This document shows positions 18,010 to 26,704 of a stretch of DNA of 37,913 nucleotides, one piece after another. Where the stretch lies: positions 1 to 37,913 of the forward strand of contig CACJWS010000003.1 of NCBI GenBank assembly GCA_902596975.1. Direction: 5' to 3'. This DNA comes from an uncultured Pelagibacteraceae bacterium. GTDB lineage: Bacteria; Pseudomonadota; Alphaproteobacteria; Pelagibacterales; Pelagibacteraceae. Each line of letters starts with the position of its first letter. Within the stretch, counting starts at the first letter, position 1. Below the pieces are notes generated by a model. That model had not been told where the DNA came from, made no database searches, and saw nothing but the letters and a program-made list of their open reading frames with translations. A program made the translations under genes and the position numbers.

Positions 18010-19023
18010 CTAGTATTTTATTTTTTCAAACTTTTTTGATTTTAATGATCTGATAGCACTTTCTGCAATTTGAATTGAAATCTTTCCATCAATAAAACCA
18101 CTTTTAGGTCTCGAATTTGATCTAAATAATTTGGCTAGATCATTTAATTGTTCTTTGTATGCTTGATCGTATCTTTCTATAAAAAAATGTTTAAAGCGTG
18201 AACGTGCATTTGTACTTTTATTAGAATACAAACTAATCTCATTTTCTTTGATATTATCAGAAATAATCATTCCTTTACTTCCAAAGAGCTCTACTCTTTG
18301 ATCATATCCAAAACTACAATGTCTCGAATTACTTATAATACATTGAACACCATTTTTTGTTTTCAAAATTGCCGTAGCAAGCTCGAAATCTTTAAGTTTA
18401 TTGAAGTATTTATTAGAAATATTACTCCCTGTAGCAAATATAGAAACAAATTCATCTTTACCCGCATAATATCTTGCTAGATCGAAATCATGGATCATCA
18501 TATCTTTAAAAATACCACCTGAGGCTTTTAAATAATTTATAGATGGAGCAGCTGGATCTCTGCTAGTAATAATGATTTTCTCTAGCTTTCCTATCTTACC
18601 TTTTATTAAATTATTTTTTAGAGAACTATGACCTGGATCGTATCTCCTATTAAATCCAATTTGAATTTTATGATTAAATTTATTTATTTTTTTTTCGTAA
18701 TTTTGAATTTTTTTTAAATTTAAATCTAAAGGTTTTTCACAAAATACTGTTTTGTTACTTTTTATACTTTCATATATAAATTTAAGATGAGTTGATGTAA
18801 TAGAAGATATAAAAATACAATCAATTTTTTTATCTTTATATGCTATTTGAGGATTTTCAATATTTTGACAATTTAGATTTTTTGAAACTTTTTTTGCAAG
18901 TTTCTTATTAACATCGAAAATATATTTAAGATTAAAATTTTTATTATTTATTAAATTATTTGCATGCATTAGTCCTATTCTTCCCAAACCGAATAATGCT
19001 ACGTTAATTAAATTTTTACCCAT
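18010..19023 (-). CDS. iolG: myo-Inositol 2-dehydrogenase
   Basis: IolG oxidises myo-inositol to 2-keto-myo-inositol (scyllo-inosose) with NAD+. In the 337-residue protein the Rossmann motif is VALFGLGRIGLMHANN, the nicotinamide-side lysine is in VFCEKPLD, and the substrate region reads SRDPAAP followed by GGIFKDMMIHDFDLARYY. The last stretch, with the catalytic Asp/His pair, together with NSRHCSFGYDQRVELFGSKGM is highly characteristic of IolG within the Gfo/Idh/MocA superfamily. It overlaps the upstream Gfo/Idh gene by 16 bp and lies before the ABC importer A genes, which supports an inositol role for that importer. Confidence 0.88.
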   Translation of the reverse strand: MGKNLINVALFGLGRIGLMHANNLINNKNFNLKYIFDVNKKLAKKVSKNLNCQNIENPQIAYKDKKIDCIFISSITSTHLKFIYESIKSNKTVFCEKPLDLNLKKIQNYEKKINKFNHKIQIGFNRRYDPGHSSLKNNLIKGKIGKLEKIIITSRDPAAPSINYLKASGGIFKDMMIHDFDLARYYAGKDEFVSIFATGSNISNKYFNKLKDFELATAILKTKNGVQCIISNSRHCSFGYDQRVELFGSKGMIISDNIKENEISLYSNKSTNARSRFKHFFIERYDQAYKEQLNDLAKLFRSNSRPKSGFIDGKISIQIAESAIRSLKSKKFEKIKY

Positions 19024-20153
19024 TGTTTTTTTAATGATGATTTCTTACATGCATCAATGAATTTAGCAGTCTCCAAACCCTCTTCTTCGTTAGGAAAATA
19101 AAATCTTTTTTTTGTATTTGTTTTTAAATATTCAGCAAATTCCTTATATATATTTGCAAAAGCATCTAAATAACCTTCAGGGTGACCAAATTTTACTCTA
19201 GAAAATTTTTTTGAAAAATTTGCTTTTGTATAACCTCTTTCTAAAAACTTTACTGCTCCTTTGCTTGGATTAAATTTTAGATAATTTGGATCATTTTGAA
19301 CCCATTCTAAACTTCCTTTAGATCCATATACTCTAATTCTTAAACCATAGACACCACCTTTAGCTGTTACACATGTCCATACAATTCCTTTAGCACCATT
19401 ATTAAAATTAACAAAAACTTGTGCGTTATTATCCATATTAACGTCCTTCGAATATTTACTTACATCGGCTATCAGTTTTTCTCCTTTAAGGCCTGTAATA
19501 TAAATTGCTAGATGATATGCGTGTGATCCTATTTCATTGAGAACTGCTGATACACCAACAATTTTTTTATCAACTTTCCATTTAAAAACCTTTTTTGAAT
19601 TTGTTTTTGAAATTTTATTACCATCTGTCCAATCCTGAATATATTCAACATTTATATATTCAACTTTTCCAATTTTTCCTTTTTCCACTAAATTTTTTGC
19701 TTCTCTTACCATTGGATAAGATGAATAGTTGTGAGTCAGTGCATATTTAATTTTTTTGTTATTTTTAATCGCTTTATATAGTTTTTTTCCCTGCTCAAGA
19801 TTCCCAGCAAATGGTTTGTCTGAAATTACATGTATATTTTTTTTTATAAAATTCTCTGCAATAATTTGATGACTTGATGGTGGAGTCATTATTGCTACAA
19901 CATTAATACCATCTTTTCTTTTCGCTTCTTTTTCAGACATCTCCTTGTAATTTGAATAACATCTCGATTTGTCTAAACCTATACTTTGTCCAAATTTCCT
20001 AGATTTATCAACACTTCTAGAAAATACCCCTGCAACGATTTCGTATTTGTCATCATATCTAGATGAAATCCTATGAACATGTCCGATCCAAGATCCAGGT
20101 CCTCCTCCAACAATTCCAAGTTTAAATTTTTTAGGTTTAATTTTTTGAAGCAT
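19008..20153 (-). CDS. Gfo/Idh/MocA dehydrogenase of the GGGPGSWIGxVHR type
   Basis: A 381-residue NAD(P)-dependent oxidoreductase. The dinucleotide motif is VGGGPGSWIGHVHRISSR, an unusual extended form that I associate with Gfo/Idh proteins of inositol clusters. The lysine motif is ISDKPFAGN and the Asp/His-type active-site area reads VLNEIGSHAYHLAIY. It probably oxidises or isomerises an alternative cyclitol or an inosose (for example scyllo- or chiro-inositol), but the substrate is inferred only. It starts 26 bp from the divergent iolE start and overlaps iolG. Confidence 0.85.
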   Translation of the reverse strand: MLQKIKPKKFKLGIVGGGPGSWIGHVHRISSRYDDKYEIVAGVFSRSVDKSRKFGQSIGLDKSRCYSNYKEMSEKEAKRKDGINVVAIMTPPSSHQIIAENFIKKNIHVISDKPFAGNLEQGKKLYKAIKNNKKIKYALTHNYSSYPMVREAKNLVEKGKIGKVEYINVEYIQDWTDGNKISKTNSKKVFKWKVDKKIVGVSAVLNEIGSHAYHLAIYITGLKGEKLIADVSKYSKDVNMDNNAQVFVNFNNGAKGIVWTCVTAKGGVYGLRIRVYGSKGSLEWVQNDPNYLKFNPSKGAVKFLERGYTKANFSKKFSRVKFGHPEGYLDAFANIYKEFAEYLKTNTKKRFYFPNEEEGLETAKFIDACKKSSLKKQWVKI

Positions 20154-20179
20154 CTAATATCATAACAAAACTATTATTT

Positions 20180-21082
20180 ATGTCAGTAAAATTAGGTATA
20201 GCCCCAATAGCTTGGAGCAATGATGACATGCCTGAGCTTGGTGGTGATACTCCGCTTGAACAATGTCTTTCCGAAGCTAGTGAAGCAGGATTTAAAGGAA
20301 TAGAATCTGGGGGAAAATTTCCAAAAACATCAAAAGAATTAATTCCTATATTAAACAAATATAATTTAAAATTATGTTCTGGTTGGTACGGAGCAAATTT
20401 AAGAAAAAATACTTTTGAAGAGGAAAAAACAAAAATTCAAAACCAATTGAAACTATTTCAAGATTGTAAAGCACCTTGCATGGTTTTTGCAGAAGTTTAT
20501 GGTTCTATTCAAGGCGATCCAAATATAAATTTATCTAAAAGACCTAGAATGGATTTAGACGAGGCTAAAAAATATTATAAAAAAATTTCAGAAATGGGAA
20601 AATATCTAGAGGATCAAGACATGCCTCTTGCTTACCATCATCATATGGGAACTTGTATTGAAAGTGAGGAAGATACAAGAAGATTATTAGAAAACACAGA
20701 TGGTAGTGTCAAACTAACTTTAGATACTGGACATATGTTATTTGCAAAAGGGGATAGTTTGAAAATTTATAAAGAATTTAAAGAAAGAATAATTCATATA
20801 CATTGCAAAGATATGAGAAAAAATGTTTTAGATAATTCATTAAATTACGATTATAGTTTTAGACAGGCTTTTTTGGAAGGAGCCTTCACTGTTCCAGGAG
20901 ATGGTTGTATTGATTATAAGCCTTTTTTTGAATTGTTAAAAAAACAAAATTATTCTGGATGGTTAGTTGTAGAAGCGGAGCAAGACCCCGCAAAAGCAAA
21001 TCCTTTTGAATATGCTAAAATTGGATACAAATATCTAATTGAAACTTTAAAAAGTGCAAATTTAGAAATTGAAAATAATTAG
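20180..21082 (+). CDS. iolE: myo-Inosose-2 dehydratase
   Basis: IolE removes water from 2-keto-myo-inositol to give 3D-(3,5/4)-trihydroxycyclohexane-1,2-dione. The 300-residue TIM-barrel protein of the xylose-isomerase-like family starts VKLGIAPIAWSNDDMPELGG, the usual IolE opening. It carries GIESGGKFP, AYHHHMGTCIES, LTLDTGHMLFAKGD and IHIHCKD, which supply the Glu, Asp, His and Asp/Glu metal ligands. WLVVEAEQDPAKANPFEY near the end is also typical. It stands alone on its strand, divergent from the Gfo/Idh-iolG operon and convergent with the pilin-like gene. Confidence 0.94.
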   Translation: MSVKLGIAPIAWSNDDMPELGGDTPLEQCLSEASEAGFKGIESGGKFPKTSKELIPILNKYNLKLCSGWYGANLRKNTFEEEKTKIQNQLKLFQDCKAPCMVFAEVYGSIQGDPNINLSKRPRMDLDEAKKYYKKISEMGKYLEDQDMPLAYHHHMGTCIESEEDTRRLLENTDGSVKLTLDTGHMLFAKGDSLKIYKEFKERIIHIHCKDMRKNVLDNSLNYDYSFRQAFLEGAFTVPGDGCIDYKPFFELLKKQNYSGWLVVEAEQDPAKANPFEYAKIGYKYLIETLKSANLEIENN

Positions 21083-21583
21083 TTATCTATATAAAGAAGT
21101 TAATTCATTATTACCAGCAGCAACACATGGAGATTTAAAACAAGTACCAACTATCCATTCTGATCCTGGTTCTGCTAAAAAATTTGATGACATTATAAAA
21201 ATAACACCCATTTCTACTGACTGACCAGCTTTTCCCTCTGCTTTTATTCTCGGGTCAGGGTCTGTTTTAACTTTATTGTCATCTGAAAATGGATTTTCAA
21301 TCTTAAGATTATCATTTATATGATTAACAACCTTTTCAGCTATCCATTCAGCATTACATGGATCACCCCAAACTGTTATCTTCCCTTCATCGTTATTTCC
21401 ACAATTATTAATTTCGCCATTAATAAAATCGACAACTTTTTTATGATTTTCTTTTACTAAATTTGCACGAGCTTCAACTTCAGGCCTTGTACTCGCTGTC
21501 CATATCAACATTCCTACCACATAAACAGCTGATATAATGATAAGAAACTCTAACAATCCAAAATTTTTTAATTTTAAGCTCAT
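21083..21583 (-). CDS. Pilin-like single-pass membrane protein, unknown function
   Basis: A 166-residue protein with a short basic N-terminus (MSLKLKNF), then GLLEFLIIISAVYVVGMLIW, one hydrophobic helix. This is followed by an amphipathic region (ARANLVKENHKKVVDFINGE) and a soluble domain with four cysteines in two pairs. A Gly before a hydrophobic helix with an early Glu resembles a type IV pilin/pseudopilin N-terminus. The Glu sits two positions earlier than the canonical place, so processing by a prepilin peptidase is uncertain. It overlaps the hydroxyacid dehydrogenase stop as ATGA, so it is translationally coupled to catabolic genes, which is odd. No pilus genes are nearby. Confidence 0.55.
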   Translation of the reverse strand: MSLKLKNFGLLEFLIIISAVYVVGMLIWTASTRPEVEARANLVKENHKKVVDFINGEINNCGNNDEGKITVWGDPCNAEWIAEKVVNHINDNLKIENPFSDDNKVKTDPDPRIKAEGKAGQSVEMGVIFIMSSNFLAEPGSEWIVGTCFKSPCVAAGNNELTSLYR

Positions 21584-22539
21584 GAGATTTTTACTATTTT
21601 TGACTTTTCCAATTTATTATCAAAAAAATCAATAATATTTTGGACTGTTTCAATACCCATTCTAGACAAACATTCTTCGGTAAATACTGCTGAATGAGGG
21701 CTTAAAAATGCTTTCTCATTTTTTAGCAATGGATTATCTACAGATGGAGGCTCCTTTTCAAAAACGTCAAGCCCTGCACCAAAAATTAAATCTTCGTTTA
21801 ATGCCTTATTAAGATCATCCTCATTAATAATACCACCTCTTGCAGCATTAATTAAAATACAATTTTTTTTCATTTTTTTTATCATTTCATAATTAATTAA
21901 ATGTTTTGTATTTTCGTTTAGAGGCATATGAATTGAAATTGCATCCATTTTATTTAAACTCTCATTTAAATCCTTAATTTTAGTACCACCAACTTTTTTA
22001 ATTTCCTCTTCACTGACAAAAGGATCATAAACAAAAATATTCATTTCTAAACCCTTACATTTTTTAAGTAAACATTTTCCAATTCGACCAAAACCTGCAA
22101 TTAAGATACTTTTATTCCATAACTCAATTGTTTTAGGAAGCTTAGTTCTATCACTGAACTTTCCAGTTTTTACTGTCTCGTTGTACATATTATTTCTTTT
22201 TGCAATGCTGAATAGCATGAATAAAACATGTTCTGCCACTGCTTGAGCATTTGCTGTAGCTGTTATTGCTAATGTGATATTGTTTTGTTTGGTTGCTTCA
22301 AGATCTATATTATCATAGCCTACACCATGTCTAGATATCACTTTTAAATTCTTAGCTGAGTCTATAATTTCTTTTGACAATTTAGATGTTCTAATACTTA
22401 TTCCATCACAGTCTTTTATTTTATCTTTCAAAAATTCTGTATCTGTATTGTCTACAACTTCAAATTCAAAATTTTTATTTCCTTTTAGTAAATCAATACC
22501 ATGATTATGTATAGATCCAATTATTAAGATTTTTTTCAT
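21580..22539 (-). CDS. D-2-hydroxyacid dehydrogenase (SerA-like)
   Basis: A 319-residue NAD(P)-dependent D-isomer-specific 2-hydroxyacid dehydrogenase. The Rossmann motif is AGFGRIGKCLLKKC. The catalytic Arg is in NAARGGIINEDDL, the Glu in GLDVFEKEPP and the His in LSPHSAV. Members interconvert 2-oxo and 2-hydroxy acids such as phosphoglycerate or hydroxypyruvate/glycerate. There is no regulatory ACT domain, so it is probably catabolic and not the serine-biosynthesis enzyme. It follows the aldolase gene by 24 bp, which suggests it acts on an aldolase substrate or product. Confidence 0.88.
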   Translation of the reverse strand: MKKILIIGSIHNHGIDLLKGNKNFEFEVVDNTDTEFLKDKIKDCDGISIRTSKLSKEIIDSAKNLKVISRHGVGYDNIDLEATKQNNITLAITATANAQAVAEHVLFMLFSIAKRNNMYNETVKTGKFSDRTKLPKTIELWNKSILIAGFGRIGKCLLKKCKGLEMNIFVYDPFVSEEEIKKVGGTKIKDLNESLNKMDAISIHMPLNENTKHLINYEMIKKMKKNCILINAARGGIINEDDLNKALNEDLIFGAGLDVFEKEPPSVDNPLLKNEKAFLSPHSAVFTEECLSRMGIETVQNIIDFFDNKLEKSKIVKIS

Positions 22540-22563
22540 ACGTAAAAGTTTATACTTTATTTA

Positions 22564-23355
22564 TTAATAGGCTTTAGATAATTCTGATTTCACTGTGCCT
22601 TTTAAATTTTCAACTGTATTTTTCGCACCCGCACTTATAAATCTGGAGTCTGCTCCAACTGTTACAAATTGAAAACCTTTTTCAATCATTTTTTTTGCAT
22701 AGTCAGTACTTCCGTTATGAATTCCAGCAAATATATTGTTTTTTTTTGCATGCTCTAATATTCTAAGTATTTCTGAATAAGCTTTAGTATCTTCACCTTT
22801 ATCAAAACCAGGCTTTTCTCCTATAGCCAAACTTAAATCAGCAGGCCCTATGTAGATACCATCAAGGCCTGGGGTACTCATAATTTCATCAAGATTTTCT
22901 AAAGCTTCTTTAGTTTCAATCATAGCCATTTTTAATATTTCATCGTTTGCATGATCTCCATAATCAGGCCCTCCATAGATTAATCCTCTTACAGGACCAA
23001 AACTTCTATATCCATCTGGTGGATATTTACATGCTTGAACAAATCTTTCTGCTTCTTTTCGATTACTTACCATTGGGCAAATGATTCCATAACATCCAGC
23101 ATCTAAAATTTTCATAATTTGACCAGGTTCATTCCAGTTAACTCTTGCCAAAGGCACGACTTCAGTCGCTGAAATCACTTGCATCATTGGCATTGCATTT
23201 GTGTAATCAACGAGCCCGTGTTGCATATCAATTGTTAATGAGTCCCATCCTTGTTGAGCCATTGTTTCTGCCGAAACAGTACTTGGAATTTGTAACCAAC
23301 CATTGATTACAGCTTTGCCATTTTTAATTATTTCTTTGGCTTTATTTTTTCTCAT
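22564..23355 (-). CDS. HpcH/HpaI-family class II aldolase
   Basis: A 263-residue divalent-metal-dependent aldolase of the HpaI/GarL group. These enzymes cleave 2-keto-3-deoxy (or 3-hydroxy) sugar acids to a 2-oxoacid and an aldehyde. Active-site signatures are TIDMQHGLVDY, the arginine in LARVNWNEP, the metal-binding Glu in MIETKEALEN and the Asp in GIYIGPADLSLAIG. It lies between an aldehyde dehydrogenase and a 2-hydroxyacid dehydrogenase on one strand. HpaI-type enzymes are not part of the textbook inositol route, where IolJ is a different class of aldolase. Confidence 0.92.
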   Translation of the reverse strand: MRKNKAKEIIKNGKAVINGWLQIPSTVSAETMAQQGWDSLTIDMQHGLVDYTNAMPMMQVISATEVVPLARVNWNEPGQIMKILDAGCYGIICPMVSNRKEAERFVQACKYPPDGYRSFGPVRGLIYGGPDYGDHANDEILKMAMIETKEALENLDEIMSTPGLDGIYIGPADLSLAIGEKPGFDKGEDTKAYSEILRILEHAKKNNIFAGIHNGSTDYAKKMIEKGFQFVTVGADSRFISAGAKNTVENLKGTVKSELSKAY

Positions 23356-23359
23356 TTAC

Positions 23360-24802
23360 TTAGGTTTTTAGACCCATATGTGTATACTTTATATTAAGGT
23401 AATCTTTTATAGCCATAGATCCACCTTCACGACCATAACCGGTTTGTTTTATTCCACCGAATGGAGCTTCAGCAACTGCAACTGCAGCTGTATTTACTGC
23501 TACACAACCGGTTTCCATCATTTCAGATGCTCTATTAGCTTTGTCCATCGAGTTTGTGTACAAATAACTACAAAGTCCTAAGTCATTATTATTTGCTCTC
23601 TCTACTACTTCGTCAAAATCCTTGAAAGTTAAAACCGGCACTAAGGGACCAAAAGGTTCTTCTTTCATAATTGTAAAATTGTCCTGCACTTCATCAAATA
23701 CTGTTGGTTCAAAATAATAACCTTTATTAAATCCTGAAGGTCTACCCCCACCTAAAATAACTTTTGCACCTTCACTCTTTGTCGTTTCGACTAATTTTTC
23801 AATTTCTTCCAAACGTTTTGCTGTTGTTAAAGGTCCTAAGTCAGTACCTTCATCCATACCATTTCCAATTTTTAATTTTTTTGCTCTGTCTACAAAAGCA
23901 TTTACAAATTCTTCTTTTCTTGTTTCTTGAATGTAGAACCTATTTGGGGATATACAAACTTGACCATTGTTACGAAATTTTGCTGTTATTGCCATATCTG
24001 CAACTTTATTCATGTCAACATCGTCAAATACTATAAATGGAGAATGACCACTTAATTCCATTGTAACTCTTTGAACTTTATCCGCAGCTTTTTTAAGTAT
24101 TAATTTTCCAACACGTGTTGAGCCAGTTATAGAAACTTTTTTTATTATATCTGATTCAAGTAATTCATTTGATATTTCAGCTGGGTCTCCAGATAATAAA
24201 TTGACTACTCCATCAGGAACTCCAGCATCTTTACAAATATTTACAAGTTCCATAACTGCCCCAGGCGTAATTACATCTGGTTTACAAATAACTGAACAAC
24301 CAGCAGCCAGTGCAGTTGAAATTTTTCTAGATGCTAAAACTATAGGAAAATTCCATGGTACAAGTGCTGCTACAACACCTACTGGCTGATAGTAAACATG
24401 AACTCTTGTTTCTGGAAATCTACTTTGTAATGTTTCACCATAAATTCTCTTAGTTTCTTCTGCGTTCCATTCAAATATATCTGCTCCACCGCCAACTTCT
24501 CCAATTGCTTCTTTAAGAGGTTTTCCAACTTCAAGTGTAAGCCATTTAGCTAATACATCTTTTCTTTCACGCATCAAATCTGCAATTTTTCTTATTACAT
24601 AAGACCTCTGCCATGGAGTGGTATTTTTCCAAGTTTCGAGTCCTTTCTCTGCTGATTTTAATGCTTTTTGAACGTCAACAGATGATGCTTTTGATGCTTC
24701 TCCTAAAACTTCTTCTGTTGCTGGATTGATAACTTTATAAGTTTCTTTTTTTTCTGCTTGTTGCCACTGACCATCAATGAATTGACCAAAATTGCTATAC
24801 AT
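23360..24802 (-). CDS. NAD(P)-dependent aldehyde dehydrogenase
   Basis: A 480-residue member of the ALDH superfamily, close to the succinate-semialdehyde/glycolaldehyde group. The catalytic asparagine is in VPWNFPIV, the general-base Glu in TMELSGHSPF and the nucleophilic Cys in NNGQVCISPNRF. The C-terminus has AVAEAPFGGIKQTGYGREGG. It lacks the features of the CoA-acylating IolA/MmsA group that I would expect, for instance that family's usual active-site context. It is the first gene of a minus-strand operon with the aldolase and hydroxyacid dehydrogenase, 52 bp from the divergent iolD start. The substrate is probably an aldehyde from inositol breakdown. Confidence 0.93.
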   Translation of the reverse strand: MYSNFGQFIDGQWQQAEKKETYKVINPATEEVLGEASKASSVDVQKALKSAEKGLETWKNTTPWQRSYVIRKIADLMRERKDVLAKWLTLEVGKPLKEAIGEVGGGADIFEWNAEETKRIYGETLQSRFPETRVHVYYQPVGVVAALVPWNFPIVLASRKISTALAAGCSVICKPDVITPGAVMELVNICKDAGVPDGVVNLLSGDPAEISNELLESDIIKKVSITGSTRVGKLILKKAADKVQRVTMELSGHSPFIVFDDVDMNKVADMAITAKFRNNGQVCISPNRFYIQETRKEEFVNAFVDRAKKLKIGNGMDEGTDLGPLTTAKRLEEIEKLVETTKSEGAKVILGGGRPSGFNKGYYFEPTVFDEVQDNFTIMKEEPFGPLVPVLTFKDFDEVVERANNNDLGLCSYLYTNSMDKANRASEMMETGCVAVNTAAVAVAEAPFGGIKQTGYGREGGSMAIKDYLNIKYTHMGLKT

Positions 24803-24854
24803 ATTTTTTAAATTGTGTTTAATTGTTAAAAGTTAAAGATTTATATATAGAATA

Positions 24855-26699
24855 ATGAAAAAAATAAAGCTCACTTGTGCACATGCAATAATAAAACATC
24901 TTATTGCTCAAAAAATTTTAATAGATGGTAAAAAAGAGCAGCTATTTGCTGGAGCTTTTGGTATTTTTGGACATGGCAATGTTGCTTGTTTAGGACAAGC
25001 TCTACAAGAAAATCAAGATAAATTACCAACTTATAGAGGGCATCATGAGCAAAATATGGCTCTGACTGGAATAGCATATGCTAGAGCTAAAAGAAGAAAA
25101 CAATTTTTTGTTGCAACTAGTTCAGTTGGACCAGGATCTACAAATATGGTTACAGCCTCGGCTGTTGCTATGAGCAATAGACTTCCAATTTTATTTTTAC
25201 CTGGAGATACATATGCAAACAGAATGCCTGATCCGGTTCTACAACAAGTTGAGCATTTTAATAATCCTGGCATTACTCAGAATGATGCTTTCAAACCAGT
25301 AACAAAATATTTTGATAGAATTACAAGACCAGAACAAATCTTACAAACATTACCTCAAGCAATCCAAACAATGTTAGATCCAGCAGATTGCGGACCAGCT
25401 TGCTTATCATTATCACAAGATGTTCAAGGTGAAACATATGAATATCCTGAAGAATTTTTTAAAGAGAGAGTTCATAATATTAGAAGACCAAGACCTGATG
25501 ATTTTCAAATAAAACAAGCAGCTGAGCAAATTAAAAAATCTAAAAATCCTTTATTGATTTCAGGTGGAGGGGTTTTCTACTCTGATGCAATGGAAGATAT
25601 AAGTAATTTTGCAATTAAACACAATATACCAGTTACACAAACAGTTATGGGCTACTCTACAATGAAGAGGGATCACTCTCATTTTTTGGGTCCCATAGGT
25701 GGTCTTGGTGGCAAAGCAGCAAATAATTTAGCAAAACAAACTGACTTAGCTATTGCTGTTGGAACAAAGTTAGCTGATTTCACAACTGGTTCGTGGGCAA
25801 ATTTTGAGAACCCAGACTTTTCACTTGTTAGTGTTAATGTATCTAGATTTGATGCTAGCAAACATTTGGCGCAGTCAGTAATAGGTGATGCAAAAGTAAG
25901 CTTACAAGAGCTATCAAATGCTTTGGGAGATTGGAAAGCACCTGATGAATGGCATAAAAAATCAAGAGATGAATTAAAAAATTGGAATGACTATGTTGAT
26001 AAAGAAAGCGGACCAACTAATCAAGAGCTACCTAGTTATGCACATGCTGTAGGAGCAATATATCGTAATTCAGATCCAACAGATATTGCAGTTACCGCAG
26101 CGGGAGGATTGGTTGGAGAAGTTGTACAAATTTGGAGGCCAAAAGAATTAAACACACATGAAACCGAGTGGGGTTTTAGCTGTATGAGTTATGAAATTTC
26201 TGGTGCATTAGGAGTTAAAATGGCAAACCCAGATAAAGAAGTAATAGCTTTTGTAGGAGATGGATCCTATTTACTTTTTAATTCAGATATTTATTCATCA
26301 GTTATAACAAATAATAAATTAATAATAGTTCTATGTGATAATGGAGGCCATGCCGTTATTAACAGGTTACAATTATTTAAAGGTGGAAAAGAATTTAATT
26401 GTCTATTTAATAGTTCAAAAGCTCCAAATCTAGTCCCTGTTAATTTTGCTAAACATGCAGAGAGTATGGGGGCAAAATCTGAGGAGGTATCATCTATTTC
26501 TGAATTAGAGGAAGCATTTAAAAGAGCTAAAAAATCTGATGTAACTTACTTAATTTCAATAAAAACTCATTCTTATGAGTGGCTAGAAGGTTCTGCTTAC
26601 TGGGAAAGTCCTACTTTAGAAATGCCATCAACAAAAGAAAATGAAGAGGCATTAAAACTTCATAAAGAAGGAAAATCAAAGCAAAGACAAGGTGTCTAA
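24855..26699 (+). CDS. iolD: 3D-(3,5/4)-trihydroxycyclohexane-1,2-dione hydrolase
   Basis: This ThDP-dependent enzyme opens the cyclitol ring to 5-deoxy-D-glucuronate. In 614 residues the PYR-domain glutamate is E65 in YRGHHEQNMAL, and IolD-typical blocks follow (SSVGPGSTNMVTASA, LPGDTYANRMPDPVLQQ). The ThDP magnesium motif starts GDGSYLLFNSD at 468 and ends with N496 in LCDNGGHAVINRLQ. WGFSCMSYEISGALG precedes it. It heads a + strand operon with a Gfo/Idh protein, a hydroxyacid dehydrogenase and ABC importer B. No iolB or iolC lies next to it, which is unusual. Confidence 0.95.
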   Translation: MKKIKLTCAHAIIKHLIAQKILIDGKKEQLFAGAFGIFGHGNVACLGQALQENQDKLPTYRGHHEQNMALTGIAYARAKRRKQFFVATSSVGPGSTNMVTASAVAMSNRLPILFLPGDTYANRMPDPVLQQVEHFNNPGITQNDAFKPVTKYFDRITRPEQILQTLPQAIQTMLDPADCGPACLSLSQDVQGETYEYPEEFFKERVHNIRRPRPDDFQIKQAAEQIKKSKNPLLISGGGVFYSDAMEDISNFAIKHNIPVTQTVMGYSTMKRDHSHFLGPIGGLGGKAANNLAKQTDLAIAVGTKLADFTTGSWANFENPDFSLVSVNVSRFDASKHLAQSVIGDAKVSLQELSNALGDWKAPDEWHKKSRDELKNWNDYVDKESGPTNQELPSYAHAVGAIYRNSDPTDIAVTAAGGLVGEVVQIWRPKELNTHETEWGFSCMSYEISGALGVKMANPDKEVIAFVGDGSYLLFNSDIYSSVITNNKLIIVLCDNGGHAVINRLQLFKGGKEFNCLFNSSKAPNLVPVNFAKHAESMGAKSEEVSSISELEEAFKRAKKSDVTYLISIKTHSYEWLEGSAYWESPTLEMPSTKENEEALKLHKEGKSKQRQGV

Positions 26700-26704
26700 A
26701 TTTC

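Noticed and set aside
23360..24802. The aldehyde dehydrogenase as IolA/MmsA (CoA-acylating)
   Set aside because: The motifs and N-terminus are closer to the succinate-semialdehyde/glycolaldehyde group, with the normal general-base Glu in MELSGHSP.
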